A DNA stretch of 64,000 nucleotides, taken from contig NZ_CP013293.1 of assembly GCF_001456155.1 (NCBI RefSeq), positions 2,542,001-2,606,000 of the forward strand, written 5' to 3'. Below are positions 31,637 through 41,119 of this stretch, one piece after another. Source of the DNA: Chryseobacterium sp. IHB B 17019 (GTDB lineage Bacteria > Bacteroidota > Bacteroidia > Flavobacteriales > Weeksellaceae). Position numbers and translations under genes: made by a program. The first letter of the stretch is position 1. Each line of letters starts with the position of its first letter. The notes below the pieces were generated by a model that did no database searches, had not been told where the DNA came from, and saw nothing but the letters and a program-made list of their open reading frames with translations.

Positions 31637-34600
31637 TTATTTCATGAATTGTGTTCCATTCCAAAAAACCTGACTTCCATTTTGTATAAATGTTGTTTTT
31701 TGTAGTAGTGAAGGATTATTAAGTATATGGTTAAATTCAAAATTTGTCATCCCTGGTTTTGGATATAATGGATTAAAATTTGTTACTTCAAACCTTATTC
31801 CTGCTGCATTTTCAGCAGCTTCTTTAAATGAAGATTTAAAGTGATACTTATCAATAACGGCTTTTCCCCAATCTACAGAAGTTAATCCTTCTTTTTGCCA
31901 TTTTGCTTCTTTCCAGATTATTGCCCCCGTTCCTCTATGTAAAACTAAATCAGCATCCAGTCCTAAGCCAATTATTTTTCCTTCAGCTTTAGCTAGACTT
32001 GGTTTCTTAAAAGCTACAGCACCAATAATTCCCACAGCCATTGCAAGATATTGGTTTTTAGGCTCCCAATTGCTCATTACCTGAGCCCCAACATCAAAAG
32101 CACCTACGGGATCACCCATTCCCCCTATCATTTTTACAGGACCATCATTTTTTGCCCATAAAGTTGAATTGCTAGAATTCCACCTTCCTACATAAGAATT
32201 AACTTGATCTTGTACCTGCATTCCCCAGAAAAAGCTATTACCACTTATTGTTACTTCAGGAATAAGAATATCTAATGCTGTGTTAAGGCTCGTATAGCTT
32301 CCATCATAAGCTAGCCCTATATTTTCGGAGCTGGTGAAACCATTTCCTGTATTGTACCAATCACCACCTAAACTGTACATCTGAGCAATAAGTGCCTGAG
32401 CAGATGTTCCGCTTCCTCCGCCATCACTTGGATTTACCCCAAGATAGTTACTTGCATAATGAGGTTTAACCGATGAATTAAGGAAACCGTAAGTCTGACC
32501 CGAAGTATCTATAATATTTCCATCCTGATCAAACCACCTTCCGTCTACATCCGAGTAAGAGACAGGATTATTCGCAACATACGCATACGTACTTGTTGAA
32601 AGATAATTTTCAGCTAACTGGTCGATACCGTTCCATCTTGCAATATCCGGCATATAGTCTCTCCAGCCATAGCTGTACATGCCTGTTTCCTGTAATTCCT
32701 TACCGTTGTACTTGTTGTTTTTATAGCTTCCCTGCCCAAAATAAGCATTTCCGGTTTTAAAATGATTCATCCCAAATGGATAGTAATCATTAGAATCTGT
32801 AATCTCAAGAGCCCCTGTGCTGTTTCTTGTATAAGAAACCCTTACATTTCCCAGCTGGTCTTTATAGCTGTAAATATACTGATCTTTCTGGTAATCATAA
32901 AACCCTTCTGCTGTCGGGAAAAATTTCAGATCAGGAGTTTTTAAAGTTGCTGTAAAACCTCCTCCGATAGGCTGGATAGTTGGGTCTTGCACTGTTATCG
33001 GGGTAAAAGCCTGTGGTTCCATTGCTCTTTTGGAAAACATTTCAAAGCCCCCACCCGGAGGCGTCAGAGTACCTGAATAAAAATACTGGAATCCGTCAAG
33101 ATAATCTGTAACACCAATTGCTGTTGTGCTTCCGTTAATTCCTGTTGTAACGGTAGTATTTTCTTTTCTTAATTTTGTACCGTCTGCCCTGTATTTGGTA
33201 TTAATAGTAACATCTTCATATCCAAACTTATTTACATTAAGGGAATTAGGAAGATTCAGATAATTGTATTGTATAGAATTGATTCCCTTATCCGGTATTG
33301 TAAGCATATTACCGTTCTGGTCATAGGTGATCGTATTTCCACCACCTTCATAGCCCGCAAAGTTTTGTGATGCGTCATTAATATTTGTTGCCTGATTTCC
33401 AGTGTAGGTATAGTTCAGATTATCAATCACCGTAGCAGTATTGCTTCCGTATTCTGCTACCGAAGTTCTGTACAGGTTAGTAATATTCCCGTTGAGGTCG
33501 TATGATAATGATTCCGTACTTTCTTTGCTGTAAGGGTTATTAGGATTCTGGTAATAGCCTGCCGTCAACCTGTTTAGCGAATCATAGGCATATCCATATC
33601 TTTTTGGGGTAGAAGAAGGATTAACGCCAATAGTTTCTATAGCTCTCCAATCCACTTCCGCAATGCTTCCGTTATATTTTGGGGTAACATTCTTTCCTGC
33701 AAATTGTGCGGGATCCGGATTATCAATTCCGTTTTTTTGGTTGTATTTGATCCCATAAGAAAATAACTTTCCACCTAGATCAGCAAGGGCCATCTGGTCT
33801 TTGTTGACATCGGTCAGCCACCCACGAATATTGTACGTATAATCAATGCTTTGAAGGTTGTTCCCGACTTTTTTATTGATGACCTGGGAAAGCTCATTAT
33901 AAGTGCTTTCTGATAACAATTGTTCTGGTTTATCATCTACCTGATGATAATGCTGCAACAGCCTGTTCTTACTGTCATATACGTAACGTTGCTTAATCGT
34001 TACTCCCGATTCGCCAGATTTTCTTACATGAAATACATTGCTTTTTTGAGGAGCTCCTATGAAATCAAGGTCAGACTCTGTTTTGGTATAGCCTCCCAAA
34101 TGGTTGATGGAATAGGTACCGATTACTCTTCCCTTTAGATCGTAGTATACGTAGTTTTTCGTCCAGTTATCGTCTTCGATGTTTTTTACCAAACTCAATA
34201 CGGGTAATCCCTTCGTGCTTGCCGCATTGACTGTAGAATTATCGGAAAGTATACTTTTCCCCATAATAGCAGACGGTACGGCCGGATTAAAGCTATAGCT
34301 AGGATAGGTATCATAATAGTTTAATGATAATAAAGTTACCCATTTACTTGAATTAGGATAAGTACTATCCGGTGTATCATAATAAACATCTATTCCCTGT
34401 CTGTTAAAAAATACTGTAGGTATTCTATTGACATTATTTGGGCTTATACCATTAATTTCTGTTTGCTCTGTATTTCTATCAGATCCCGTGCTGATTCCTG
34501 TAATGGCCACTCTCCCGAACTGGTCATATTTGGTGTATGTCCATTGCCCTTTCTTTTTTAGTTCTGCATCCTGAGCACCAACCAATCTGTTTTGTCTGTC

Positions 34601-35449
34601 ATACAACATATATTCCCAGCCTTTTCCCGGGATTTTCTTTTCCACCAGGCGGTTCCAACCATCGTACCGGTATTGGTAACAAAGATTGTCCAAAAGAGAA
34701 GTTGAGAGTGTCGGTGAGCTTGCAGCCAATGGAGGAATAGTGTATACCAGCTGATCATATTCATTATACACATAATAAGTATCTACATTTTGGGAACCAT
34801 CTTTTTTTCTTGTTAAAACAGTTTGCCCCTTTTTGTTTTTGAATTGGACAGTCACAATACCGTCTTCATCCGTTACGCTAGATTTGTACAAAGTGTTTGC
34901 AACATAAGCTCCCGAAAGGCTCAAAACACTGTTTGTCCTTCCTTCAACCCAGCTCGTTGCAACTGTATATTTTTTTACATTATCTGCCGTGGTATTTGCT
35001 GCATACGAAAACTGTACGGGATGGGAAGCCCAGTCGTTACCGATTTGTTTTTGCTCTTGAGGCCTTCCTAAAGGAGAAGACTCCAACACTTTTTCGGCAT
35101 AGATTTTTTCAGCGCCATACTGGGAAGAAGCGCTGGCTAGCGGATCCACATATAAAGCTCCGTTTTGTGTCCCTGATTGTGGAACGGGAAGGTAGCTTTT
35201 TACCTGCCTGCCATAGGCATCATATTCCATTGGCACAGCAATATCCTTTCCGCTGGGGGTTGCTTTTACCGCTATACTTTGTTGTAATCTTCCAAGCCCG
35301 TCAAAATATTGTACGGATTCTGTTTTTTTAGTACAATCTTCCGTCAGGCAGTTTTTTTCGTAGATATAATTTTCTGTTGAGCTGAGGTTTGTTTGTGCGT
35401 AGGTAAAACTAACCAATAACAGATTGAGTAGTAATATTATTTTCTTCAT
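31637..35449 (-). CDS. RHS/YD-repeat polymorphic toxin (DUF6443-type), full length
   Basis: The 1270-aa protein has a signal peptide (residues 1-18) and then an N-terminal block 'ESVQYFDGLGRLQQSIAV' typical of Bacteroidota DUF6443 RHS proteins. Many YD repeats follow ('YDAYGRQVKSYLP', 'YDGWNRLVEKKIPG', 'YDLKGRVIGTYS', 'YDQNGNMLTIPD'). The core ends with 'GKELQETGMYSYGWRDYM', 'PDIARWNGIDQL' and 'YAYVANNPVSYSDVDGR' (~930-990). After 'GVNPSDGGG' the unique tip (~250 residues) begins; it includes 'GLGLDADLVLHRGTGAII' and ends 'FWNGTQFMK'. The tip activity is unknown. It is the third gene of an operon and is followed 7 nt later by an immunity-type gene. Confidence 0.9.
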   Translation of the reverse strand: MKKIILLLNLLLVSFTYAQTNLSSTENYIYEKNCLTEDCTKKTESVQYFDGLGRLQQSIAVKATPSGKDIAVPMEYDAYGRQVKSYLPVPQSGTQNGALYVDPLASASSQYGAEKIYAEKVLESSPLGRPQEQKQIGNDWASHPVQFSYAANTTADNVKKYTVATSWVEGRTNSVLSLSGAYVANTLYKSSVTDEDGIVTVQFKNKKGQTVLTRKKDGSQNVDTYYVYNEYDQLVYTIPPLAASSPTLSTSLLDNLCYQYRYDGWNRLVEKKIPGKGWEYMLYDRQNRLVGAQDAELKKKGQWTYTKYDQFGRVAITGISTGSDRNTEQTEINGISPNNVNRIPTVFFNRQGIDVYYDTPDSTYPNSSKWVTLLSLNYYDTYPSYSFNPAVPSAIMGKSILSDNSTVNAASTKGLPVLSLVKNIEDDNWTKNYVYYDLKGRVIGTYSINHLGGYTKTESDLDFIGAPQKSNVFHVRKSGESGVTIKQRYVYDSKNRLLQHYHQVDDKPEQLLSESTYNELSQVINKKVGNNLQSIDYTYNIRGWLTDVNKDQMALADLGGKLFSYGIKYNQKNGIDNPDPAQFAGKNVTPKYNGSIAEVDWRAIETIGVNPSSTPKRYGYAYDSLNRLTAGYYQNPNNPYSKESTESLSYDLNGNITNLYRTSVAEYGSNTATVIDNLNYTYTGNQATNINDASQNFAGYEGGGNTITYDQNGNMLTIPDKGINSIQYNYLNLPNSLNVNKFGYEDVTINTKYRADGTKLRKENTTVTTGINGSTTAIGVTDYLDGFQYFYSGTLTPPGGGFEMFSKRAMEPQAFTPITVQDPTIQPIGGGFTATLKTPDLKFFPTAEGFYDYQKDQYIYSYKDQLGNVRVSYTRNSTGALEITDSNDYYPFGMNHFKTGNAYFGQGSYKNNKYNGKELQETGMYSYGWRDYMPDIARWNGIDQLAENYLSTSTYAYVANNPVSYSDVDGRWFDQDGNIIDTSGQTYGFLNSSVKPHYASNYLGVNPSDGGGSGTSAQALIAQMYSLGGDWYNTGNGFTSSENIGLAYDGSYTSLNTALDILIPEVTISGNSFFWGMQVQDQVNSYVGRWNSSNSTLWAKNDGPVKMIGGMGDPVGAFDVGAQVMSNWEPKNQYLAMAVGIIGAVAFKKPSLAKAEGKIIGLGLDADLVLHRGTGAIIWKEAKWQKEGLTSVDWGKAVIDKYHFKSSFKEAAENAAGIRFEVTNFNPLYPKPGMTNFEFNHILNNPSLLQKTTFIQNGSQVFWNGTQFMK
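32417..32890. repeat. RHS core-tail repeat, parental copy inside the full RHS gene
   Basis: This is the segment encoding roughly 'QYIYSYKDQLGNVRVS' to 'YLGVNPSDGGG' of the RHS core. The same sequence recurs, in the same orientation, as copies C, D and E downstream. It is the likely homology for recombination that exchanges tips. Confidence 0.9.
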
Positions 35450-35454
35450 TGTGC

Positions 35455-38277
35455 TTAGTTTTTGTAATTGTATTGATATTCTTTCAGTGTTACTCCATTC
35501 ATATCTACTATCTTTTGTAACCTGTTATTAGCATCATACTTGTAAATTGTTCTGATTCCGTCAGGCGGAGTTGTAGTTGTAACACCTATAAGGGGATCAT
35601 AAGTATAGGTTGTAATCTGAGTATTTTGCAATGCAGCCGTTTTCCTGAAATTATCTAATGTACCAAGCAGTAAGCCTTCCTTGGAGGGATCCTGGGCATC
35701 CGCATTGGAAGCATCAATAATGGTTTGAATATAAGGTGATACCTGGGCATAGGTTGCACCTTCTATCTTAGCGATAGGGCTGGTTTTATCATAACCGTAT
35801 ATTATGGTTGTTGGTATTCCCACCGGAGAAGTTATCTGAATCGCATTCCCTTTATCATCATACAGGTCGATAGTACTTGTCCTGGTATCATTTGCAATAT
35901 TTGTTACCATTACTGAAGTTGGCAGGGTCGAGTTTGCATTATCAAATTTAGTCTCAGTTTTTGATACAAGGGCTCCACCTGTTTTATTTTCAACCCTGAC
36001 AGGGGTATTTAATATATAAGATGATGCCAATTTGGGATAGCCTGATTCGGGATAGTAATAATACTTCTCTATACTACCGTCGTCCAGTACTTTTTTTGTA
36101 GATGCCACTTGAAAATTGAAAACATTAAAATTGGTTTCCGATTGTTCTTCCACACTTTGATTATTATCATAATACGATGTGGAACTAACAGCTGTTTTTT
36201 TAAGCCACGCTAGTTTAGAAGTATAGACATCACCACCCCAAAGTAAATGTTCCTGTATTCCAGGGATTTCTTCAAAAGTATAATTGGTTTGTTCTGATAC
36301 CAGCAGTTTATTTTGTGAATTATATACTTCTTTCTTATTCAGTATCCCTCCACTGGAAAAGGCATAGTAAGGCCAGTAATTTCCAACTTTAGGATAATCA
36401 TCCGGATTCTTGTAATAATATTTTACATAGCCATTACCATCATCGGCCCCGGTTACCTTAACATTTTTATATAATGTATAACTATCCGCATTGGTATCAA
36501 TTTCCGGAAAAAATTGAAAGCCAGAAGAAGAATTGCTGTCTGAAAAATTATCATATTCAAATTTTGTAATTTTTGCAGGAGCTGATCCTACACTGTTATA
36601 ATATTTAATATTGGCAATCCTGATTCCCTTTCCGGTAGCCTTGTTTGAAAAAGGTTGCGCAATGTGTTCTATTCCAAAGAAGTTAGCGATACCTTTCCCT
36701 CCGGAGCCCATTATCGTCAAGGTATAACTTCCGGGAGGCAAATCATATTCCCTTACATTACCGTACTGAGAATTCCCGCAGACATTTCCTGAAATAGTCT
36801 CTCCACCACTTTTAATCATATAATCTACAAAAGCGGGGGTATTGGTGTCCCATATGGGCGGAACGGGAAATAATTCATCAACTCCGAAAACGAGATATAT
36901 TTTTTTAGTTTGTGTACCGGAAATTGTAAATAAATAATTGGTACCCTGATTGGTATTGTAACCCAGCTCCTTGAATGATGCCAGATACTGCACTTCCGGA
37001 TCTGTAAAACTGCTTCCGTTTAAAATGGAACTGACGTAGCTAGGTTCACTGCGATCTTTATAATATTGATTGGCTTCAAAATTATATTCCACGACTCCTT
37101 TGGTAGGGGTGATCACTTTTCTTAAAATTCCGTGAGCCTGCTTCGGTATTGTAGGAATGTCTGACTGGTTGCAAAAAGTATCAGGGCTTATGCCAGGAGG
37201 CTGAGAGGCGATTGAACTTCCATACTCAAATTCCGTTGTTTCAGAAACAACGGAATTTTTATCCAATTTTTTAAGTTTTGTCAGGATTCTTTTATTTTGG
37301 TTGTCAAAAGGATTTCCCGAAGGAGAATAATTATACCCGTAAAAAATATACTCAAAAGCATATCCGGAAATGGTGTGATTGTAGTTATCTTTTAAAGTAA
37401 TTTTTTGAATTTGATACGGATCATTCATCGTATTTTCCATGGAGGTATCATACGAATAATCAAATTCGATCTTTCCGAAACCCGGGGAGGTAATGGTTTT
37501 TAGTTTACTGGTTTCATAGGCTATTATACTGGAATTGTTCTTATATTTTACATCTTTCTGATAAATAAAATTAGCTAATTCTACATTATTGGCGTCTTTG
37601 ATTTGGGTTAAAAAGAATGCCGATTTGTATATTTTACCTCCCAATACACCTACATTCCGTTCCTGATTGCTTCTGCTGTAATCATTAAAATAATATTTAA
37701 TTCCCCTTGTATCGCTTATTGTAAACGAATTGAGGATAAGGGTTGCGGTATTACTGGTACGGGTATATTCAATCTTAATTTTATTTGAAGAAAGATTAAT
37801 CAACTCAAAAGTATTGGTGGAAGGGTTTCTCTTAAATTTAAATTTTCCGGAACCTCCCGGAAAGCTGTAATAATAAATATCATCAAAATCGTTTTTATAA
37901 TAATTGCCGTTGCTTGTATCATCATACATTTCGTCAATATCATTCTCTATGCTTCTTGAAATCACTCCTCCTGCAAAAACTGACCATCCTGTACCAGATT
38001 GACTGGCGGGTTCGTTTTGTGAAACATTCATGGGATTGTAGGATAATCCCACATTTAAGCTCACTCCACTGTTATACGATGGCAACCCCAGTAAAGGGAA
38101 TGAAATATCCGGAAGCCCTGTAGCACTGGATACAGGAGTATTGGCGTAAGTTGTAAGAGAGGAAACAGATGGCACCGGTTTAGGAAAGTCTCCGAAATTT
38201 AAATCACTTTGAGCATGAGCAGTTAGGAAAAGAATTCCCATTCCCAAGCTCAATATTTTAGTTATTTTCATTTGCAT
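35455..38277 (-). CDS. SpvB/RHS-like secreted shell protein
   Basis: The 940-aa protein has a signal peptide (to ~23, 'FLTAHAQ'). The N-terminus 'LPDISFPLLGLPSYNSGVSL' and 'YNPMNVSQNEPASQSGTGW' match the opening of SpvB/TcaC-like and RHS-associated proteins ('sQtGPGW' type motif). The C-terminus has RHS-type repeats ('IDLYDDKGNAIQITSPVG', 'YKYDANNRLQKIVDMNG') and ends 'LKEYQYNYKN'. It lies 4 nt after the T9SS gene and 5 nt ahead of the RHS toxin gene. The inference is that it forms part of the cocoon or carrier of the toxin, as B/C components do in Tc toxins. It has no toxin tip of its own. Confidence 0.82.
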   Translation of the reverse strand: MQMKITKILSLGMGILFLTAHAQSDLNFGDFPKPVPSVSSLTTYANTPVSSATGLPDISFPLLGLPSYNSGVSLNVGLSYNPMNVSQNEPASQSGTGWSVFAGGVISRSIENDIDEMYDDTSNGNYYKNDFDDIYYYSFPGGSGKFKFKRNPSTNTFELINLSSNKIKIEYTRTSNTATLILNSFTISDTRGIKYYFNDYSRSNQERNVGVLGGKIYKSAFFLTQIKDANNVELANFIYQKDVKYKNNSSIIAYETSKLKTITSPGFGKIEFDYSYDTSMENTMNDPYQIQKITLKDNYNHTISGYAFEYIFYGYNYSPSGNPFDNQNKRILTKLKKLDKNSVVSETTEFEYGSSIASQPPGISPDTFCNQSDIPTIPKQAHGILRKVITPTKGVVEYNFEANQYYKDRSEPSYVSSILNGSSFTDPEVQYLASFKELGYNTNQGTNYLFTISGTQTKKIYLVFGVDELFPVPPIWDTNTPAFVDYMIKSGGETISGNVCGNSQYGNVREYDLPPGSYTLTIMGSGGKGIANFFGIEHIAQPFSNKATGKGIRIANIKYYNSVGSAPAKITKFEYDNFSDSNSSSGFQFFPEIDTNADSYTLYKNVKVTGADDGNGYVKYYYKNPDDYPKVGNYWPYYAFSSGGILNKKEVYNSQNKLLVSEQTNYTFEEIPGIQEHLLWGGDVYTSKLAWLKKTAVSSTSYYDNNQSVEEQSETNFNVFNFQVASTKKVLDDGSIEKYYYYPESGYPKLASSYILNTPVRVENKTGGALVSKTETKFDNANSTLPTSVMVTNIANDTRTSTIDLYDDKGNAIQITSPVGIPTTIIYGYDKTSPIAKIEGATYAQVSPYIQTIIDASNADAQDPSKEGLLLGTLDNFRKTAALQNTQITTYTYDPLIGVTTTTPPDGIRTIYKYDANNRLQKIVDMNGVTLKEYQYNYKN

Positions 38278-38281
38278 TTTT

Positions 38282-39874
38282 TTATTTTTTAATCAATTTA
38301 GCGTTAGCTGTTTTATTGGTATCCGTTTTAATGGTAATCAGATAAGCTCCCTGGATTAAAGGCTGGGTATTGATCTTGGTTACCTTGTTTTTGGTTTTCA
38401 AACTTTGCAACTGTCTTCCGGACATATCATACAACAAAATATCTGCTTCCTTAAAATCAAAACCTATTTCTACATAAGCATAGTCCGATACAGGATTTGG
38501 ATAAATCTTAATATCCTGCTTTTCGATCAGCTGATCAATTTGCTTATCTCCCAGCTTTACAATCTTCCAGTTTTCTTTTCCAAGCTCTTCTGCACTGGTT
38601 CCTGCCAGAATAATGGAACCATCTCTGTTTAATTTAATATCAGATAACCTTTCCTCTTTTTTTCTGGATTCTCCCTTCACATGCTTTCTCCACTGCTCAT
38701 TTCCATTCTGGTCTACATAAAGCATCCAAAACGTTTCGTCTTCATTCTCTATTCTTCCTTCTGCCTGGGTGTAACCGCCAAGCAATATCCCTGTGGTAAT
38801 ATCTTGATTCCTGGTTCTTGTATCCTGGCTCTTTGTAATAACACTCATTCCCATCAAAACATCCCTGTTCTTGAAATTATAAGATTTCTGCCAGATTTCT
38901 TCCCCTTTTTCATTAAGTGAAATAAGCCAAAGGTCTGTTCCTTCTTCAATTCCCACGGTTTTATTTCCTGATCTCTCCGATCTCGATTCTCCTCCGATTA
39001 AAAAGCCTGTTGATGTTAAAGCGAGTGTTCGCAAATGATCGTCACTTTTTCCTCCAAAGTTCCTTTCCCATTCTACCTTTCCGTCTTTGTTAAGTTTAAT
39101 GATCCAGTAATCTCCTTCACCGAAGTTTTCTGTTTGTTTTGAGGTTGCAGATGAAAGGTTGTTGGTTGCAGCTTTTCCACTGCGTGAATACACTCCCAAT
39201 AAAGCTCCACCATCTTTGGTAGGAATCATTTTCTCTACTTCATCGAGCCCTTTTCCACCTAATATAATTTGAGAGGCTATGCCTCCGTTTTTATCCAGTC
39301 TTACAATCAAAACATCTTTGGAGCCGTAACCTTTTGCTGAGTTTTGAATATTACCCGCAACAAAAAATCCAAAATCCGTGGTTTGAATTACAGCTCTTGC
39401 TTCTTCATCTGCTTGAGTACCGATTGTTTTCTGCCACAATTCATCACCGAATTCATTGAGTCTAATCAGCCAAATATCTGAACCGCCTTTGGATTCTTCT
39501 TTTTTGTCTAAAGATTTTCCACTATAAGACGTTCCGGAGAGAAGGAAGCCTCCTTCCTGAGTATTCACCGTTGCAGATAAAAAATCATGGTTTTGTCCTG
39601 AAAAATATTTTTCCCAGACTTCTTCTCCCTGCTGGTTTAATTTGACCAAATGATAGTCGTAGCCATTATTCTGCTTACTGCCTGAAGCTTGAAGTTTATT
39701 GCTCTGAATAGAGCTTCCTGTAATTAAATACTGCTGATCAATGGTTGTGGTTACCTGGCTTAGAAAATCCTGGGTCGAGGATTTGATGTCTTTCTGCCAA
39801 AGGACTTTTGTTTCCTGGGCAGAAATACCCAGAAATGCACCTAAGAACAGTGCCAATGTGTAATTTTTTTTCAT
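38282..39874 (-). CDS. T9SS-sorted beta-repeat protein leading the RHS operon
   Basis: The 530-aa protein has a signal peptide (residues 1-19, 'LGISAQ'). Six or so repeats of a 'D.WLIRLNE.GDELWQKTIGG..DD......T.DGGFLLAG' type follow, e.g. 'SDIWLIRLNEFGDELWQKTI', 'GDYWIIKLNKDGKVEWERNF' and 'TDLWLISLNEKGEEIWQKSY', consistent with a beta-propeller. The C-terminal ~75 residues form a type A T9SS sorting domain ('IKIYPNPVSDYAYVEI', 'LLYDMSGRQLQSLK', 'GAYLITIKT...KLIKK'). It would be exported and attached to the surface by T9SS. As first gene of the operon it may anchor or export the RHS partners; that is inference. Confidence 0.85.
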   Translation of the reverse strand: MKKNYTLALFLGAFLGISAQETKVLWQKDIKSSTQDFLSQVTTTIDQQYLITGSSIQSNKLQASGSKQNNGYDYHLVKLNQQGEEVWEKYFSGQNHDFLSATVNTQEGGFLLSGTSYSGKSLDKKEESKGGSDIWLIRLNEFGDELWQKTIGTQADEEARAVIQTTDFGFFVAGNIQNSAKGYGSKDVLIVRLDKNGGIASQIILGGKGLDEVEKMIPTKDGGALLGVYSRSGKAATNNLSSATSKQTENFGEGDYWIIKLNKDGKVEWERNFGGKSDDHLRTLALTSTGFLIGGESRSERSGNKTVGIEEGTDLWLISLNEKGEEIWQKSYNFKNRDVLMGMSVITKSQDTRTRNQDITTGILLGGYTQAEGRIENEDETFWMLYVDQNGNEQWRKHVKGESRKKEERLSDIKLNRDGSIILAGTSAEELGKENWKIVKLGDKQIDQLIEKQDIKIYPNPVSDYAYVEIGFDFKEADILLYDMSGRQLQSLKTKNKVTKINTQPLIQGAYLITIKTDTNKTANAKLIKK

Positions 39875-40259
39875 ACCTGTTTATTAATGCGCGAATTTAA
39901 TACTATTTTTTAAATCCTAATATGGAGAAAACTCATATTATGAATTGTGATTGTAAGAAGATGCTTATTAGCCCGAATACACTGTTTCATACTATATTAT
40001 TTTTTTGTTAAAAATGTTTTCTTTATTAAATAATTACACTGACCTGCGGTAGCAAATTTATAGACGTAGGACGACAAACCATGTCGTATTATATTACTGA
40101 TGCTTTTTTATTGCTGCTGGTTGGAAACAAAAATAAAAAGCTTTAGAATAAATACATTATGGGGTTCCATAAACTATTTATTTTTTTACAAATATTTAAA
40201 TATAGTAATATAAGGTTACAAAAAATGCAGTATTTTATATTTCACTTCATATAAGTTAA
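39875..40259. other. Gene-free spacer upstream of RHS operon
   Basis: AT-rich, no credible frame. It contains the RHS operon promoter at its left end. Confidence 0.5.
39892..39899 (-). promoter_or_regulatory. -7 box of the RHS operon
   Basis: TAAATTCG (one mismatch to TAnnTTTG) on the minus strand, 17 nt before the ATG of the T9SS gene. It is the only box seen ahead of the three-gene operon. Confidence 0.4.
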
Positions 40260-40475
40260 GAATTTGGAAGAAAATACAATCATGAATTAAAGGCAAGAAT
40301 CCCGGTTGATGTAGGCAACCAGGTGAAAAAGTTTCGCGAGAAAAAGAAGCTTTCGCAAACCGAATTGGCGGTAATGATTGGGAAAGACAGACAATATCTT
40401 TATAAAATCAAAAAAGGAAAAGGAAAATCAAATATTTTTACTATTGCGCTCATCCTTTTTTATAAAAACACTTAG
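40260..40475 (+). pseudogene. XRE-type HTH regulator remnant
   Basis: The frame encodes 'VKKFREKKKLSQTELAVMIG' followed by 'KDRQYLYKIKKGKGKSN', a clear Cro/C1-type helix-turn-helix, but no start codon suits it. After 'IFTIALIL' the expected 'KALGI'-like ending is replaced by 'FYKNT' and a stop, as from a frameshift. It is a decayed regulator gene. Confidence 0.65.
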
Positions 40476-40496
40476 GCTACAGTAGAATGCTAATAA

Positions 40497-40532
40497 AAAA
40501 GCAGATAACATAAATGCTATCTGCTGCTTTTC
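40497..40532 (-). terminator. Terminator of cold-shock gene
   Basis: AAAAGCAGATA...TATCTGCtGCTTTT lies 34 nt after the cspA stop, with an A-run on the plus strand (U-run in the minus transcript). Confidence 0.75.
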
Positions 40533-40565
40533 TAAATTGAAGAAAGATTTAATCTTTTTTCAAAA

Positions 40566-40757
40566 TTATGCTACGCGTACGTTAACTGCGTTAACGCCTT
40601 TTTTTCCGTTTTCTAAGTCGAATGTTACGACATCGTTTTCACGAATCTCATTAATTAAACCTGAGGTATGTACGAAAACATCCTGACCACCGTTTGATGG
40701 TGTAATAAAACCAAATCCTTTAGCATCGTTAAAGAATTTTACTGTTCCTTGTTGCAT
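40566..40757 (-). CDS. Cold-shock domain protein
   Basis: The 63-aa single OB-fold cold-shock domain has both RNA-binding motifs: RNP1 'KGFGFIT' (residues 13-19) and RNP2 'DVFVHTS' (26-32). The N-terminus is 'QQGTVKFFNDA', and the length is that of CspA-like RNA chaperones. The 5' region up to 41100 is gene-free and may hold the long structured leader usual for these genes. Confidence 0.93.
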   Translation of the reverse strand: MQQGTVKFFNDAKGFGFITPSNGGQDVFVHTSGLINEIRENDVVTFDLENGKKGVNAVNVRVA

Positions 40758-41119
40758 TGTAATGTATTATAAAATTATTGTAATATTATTTGGCTTACGC
40801 CATTACTGTATGGATTTACCAAACAATAATAAATCTTTTTAAGCTCAAAATTGATATTAGTATTCTTAAGGCCTTAAAAAAAACTATACCTATAATGATT
40901 TCAAAAATTTAGCGGCTGAAAAAGCGAAGACTGAGAGGAAAGAGTGAACTCAAAAATTTCAGAAAAAGCATCGGCAGGAGCCTGATTATTTTACAAATAT
41001 ACACATAATTTAATGAAAAACAATTATTTATTTATTTTTCATTAATAAGTACAGTTAATTGATGATTTGAACGCAGCATATACTCTAATAAAAGCTCACC
41101 AATAATTAATAATAAAAAG
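40758..41119. other. Spacer with probable cspA leader
   Basis: No gene. It contains the perfect 12-bp palindrome TTAAGGCCTTAA (40866-40877), about 110 nt upstream of the cold-shock start codon. It may belong to a cold-responsive leader, but no consensus promoter was fixed. Confidence 0.4.

Noticed and set aside
24418..39874. Prophage or insertion-sequence origin of the repeated region
   Set aside because: No transposase, integrase, terminase or capsid gene and no terminal inverted repeats were found; the repeats are explained by RHS tail duplication.
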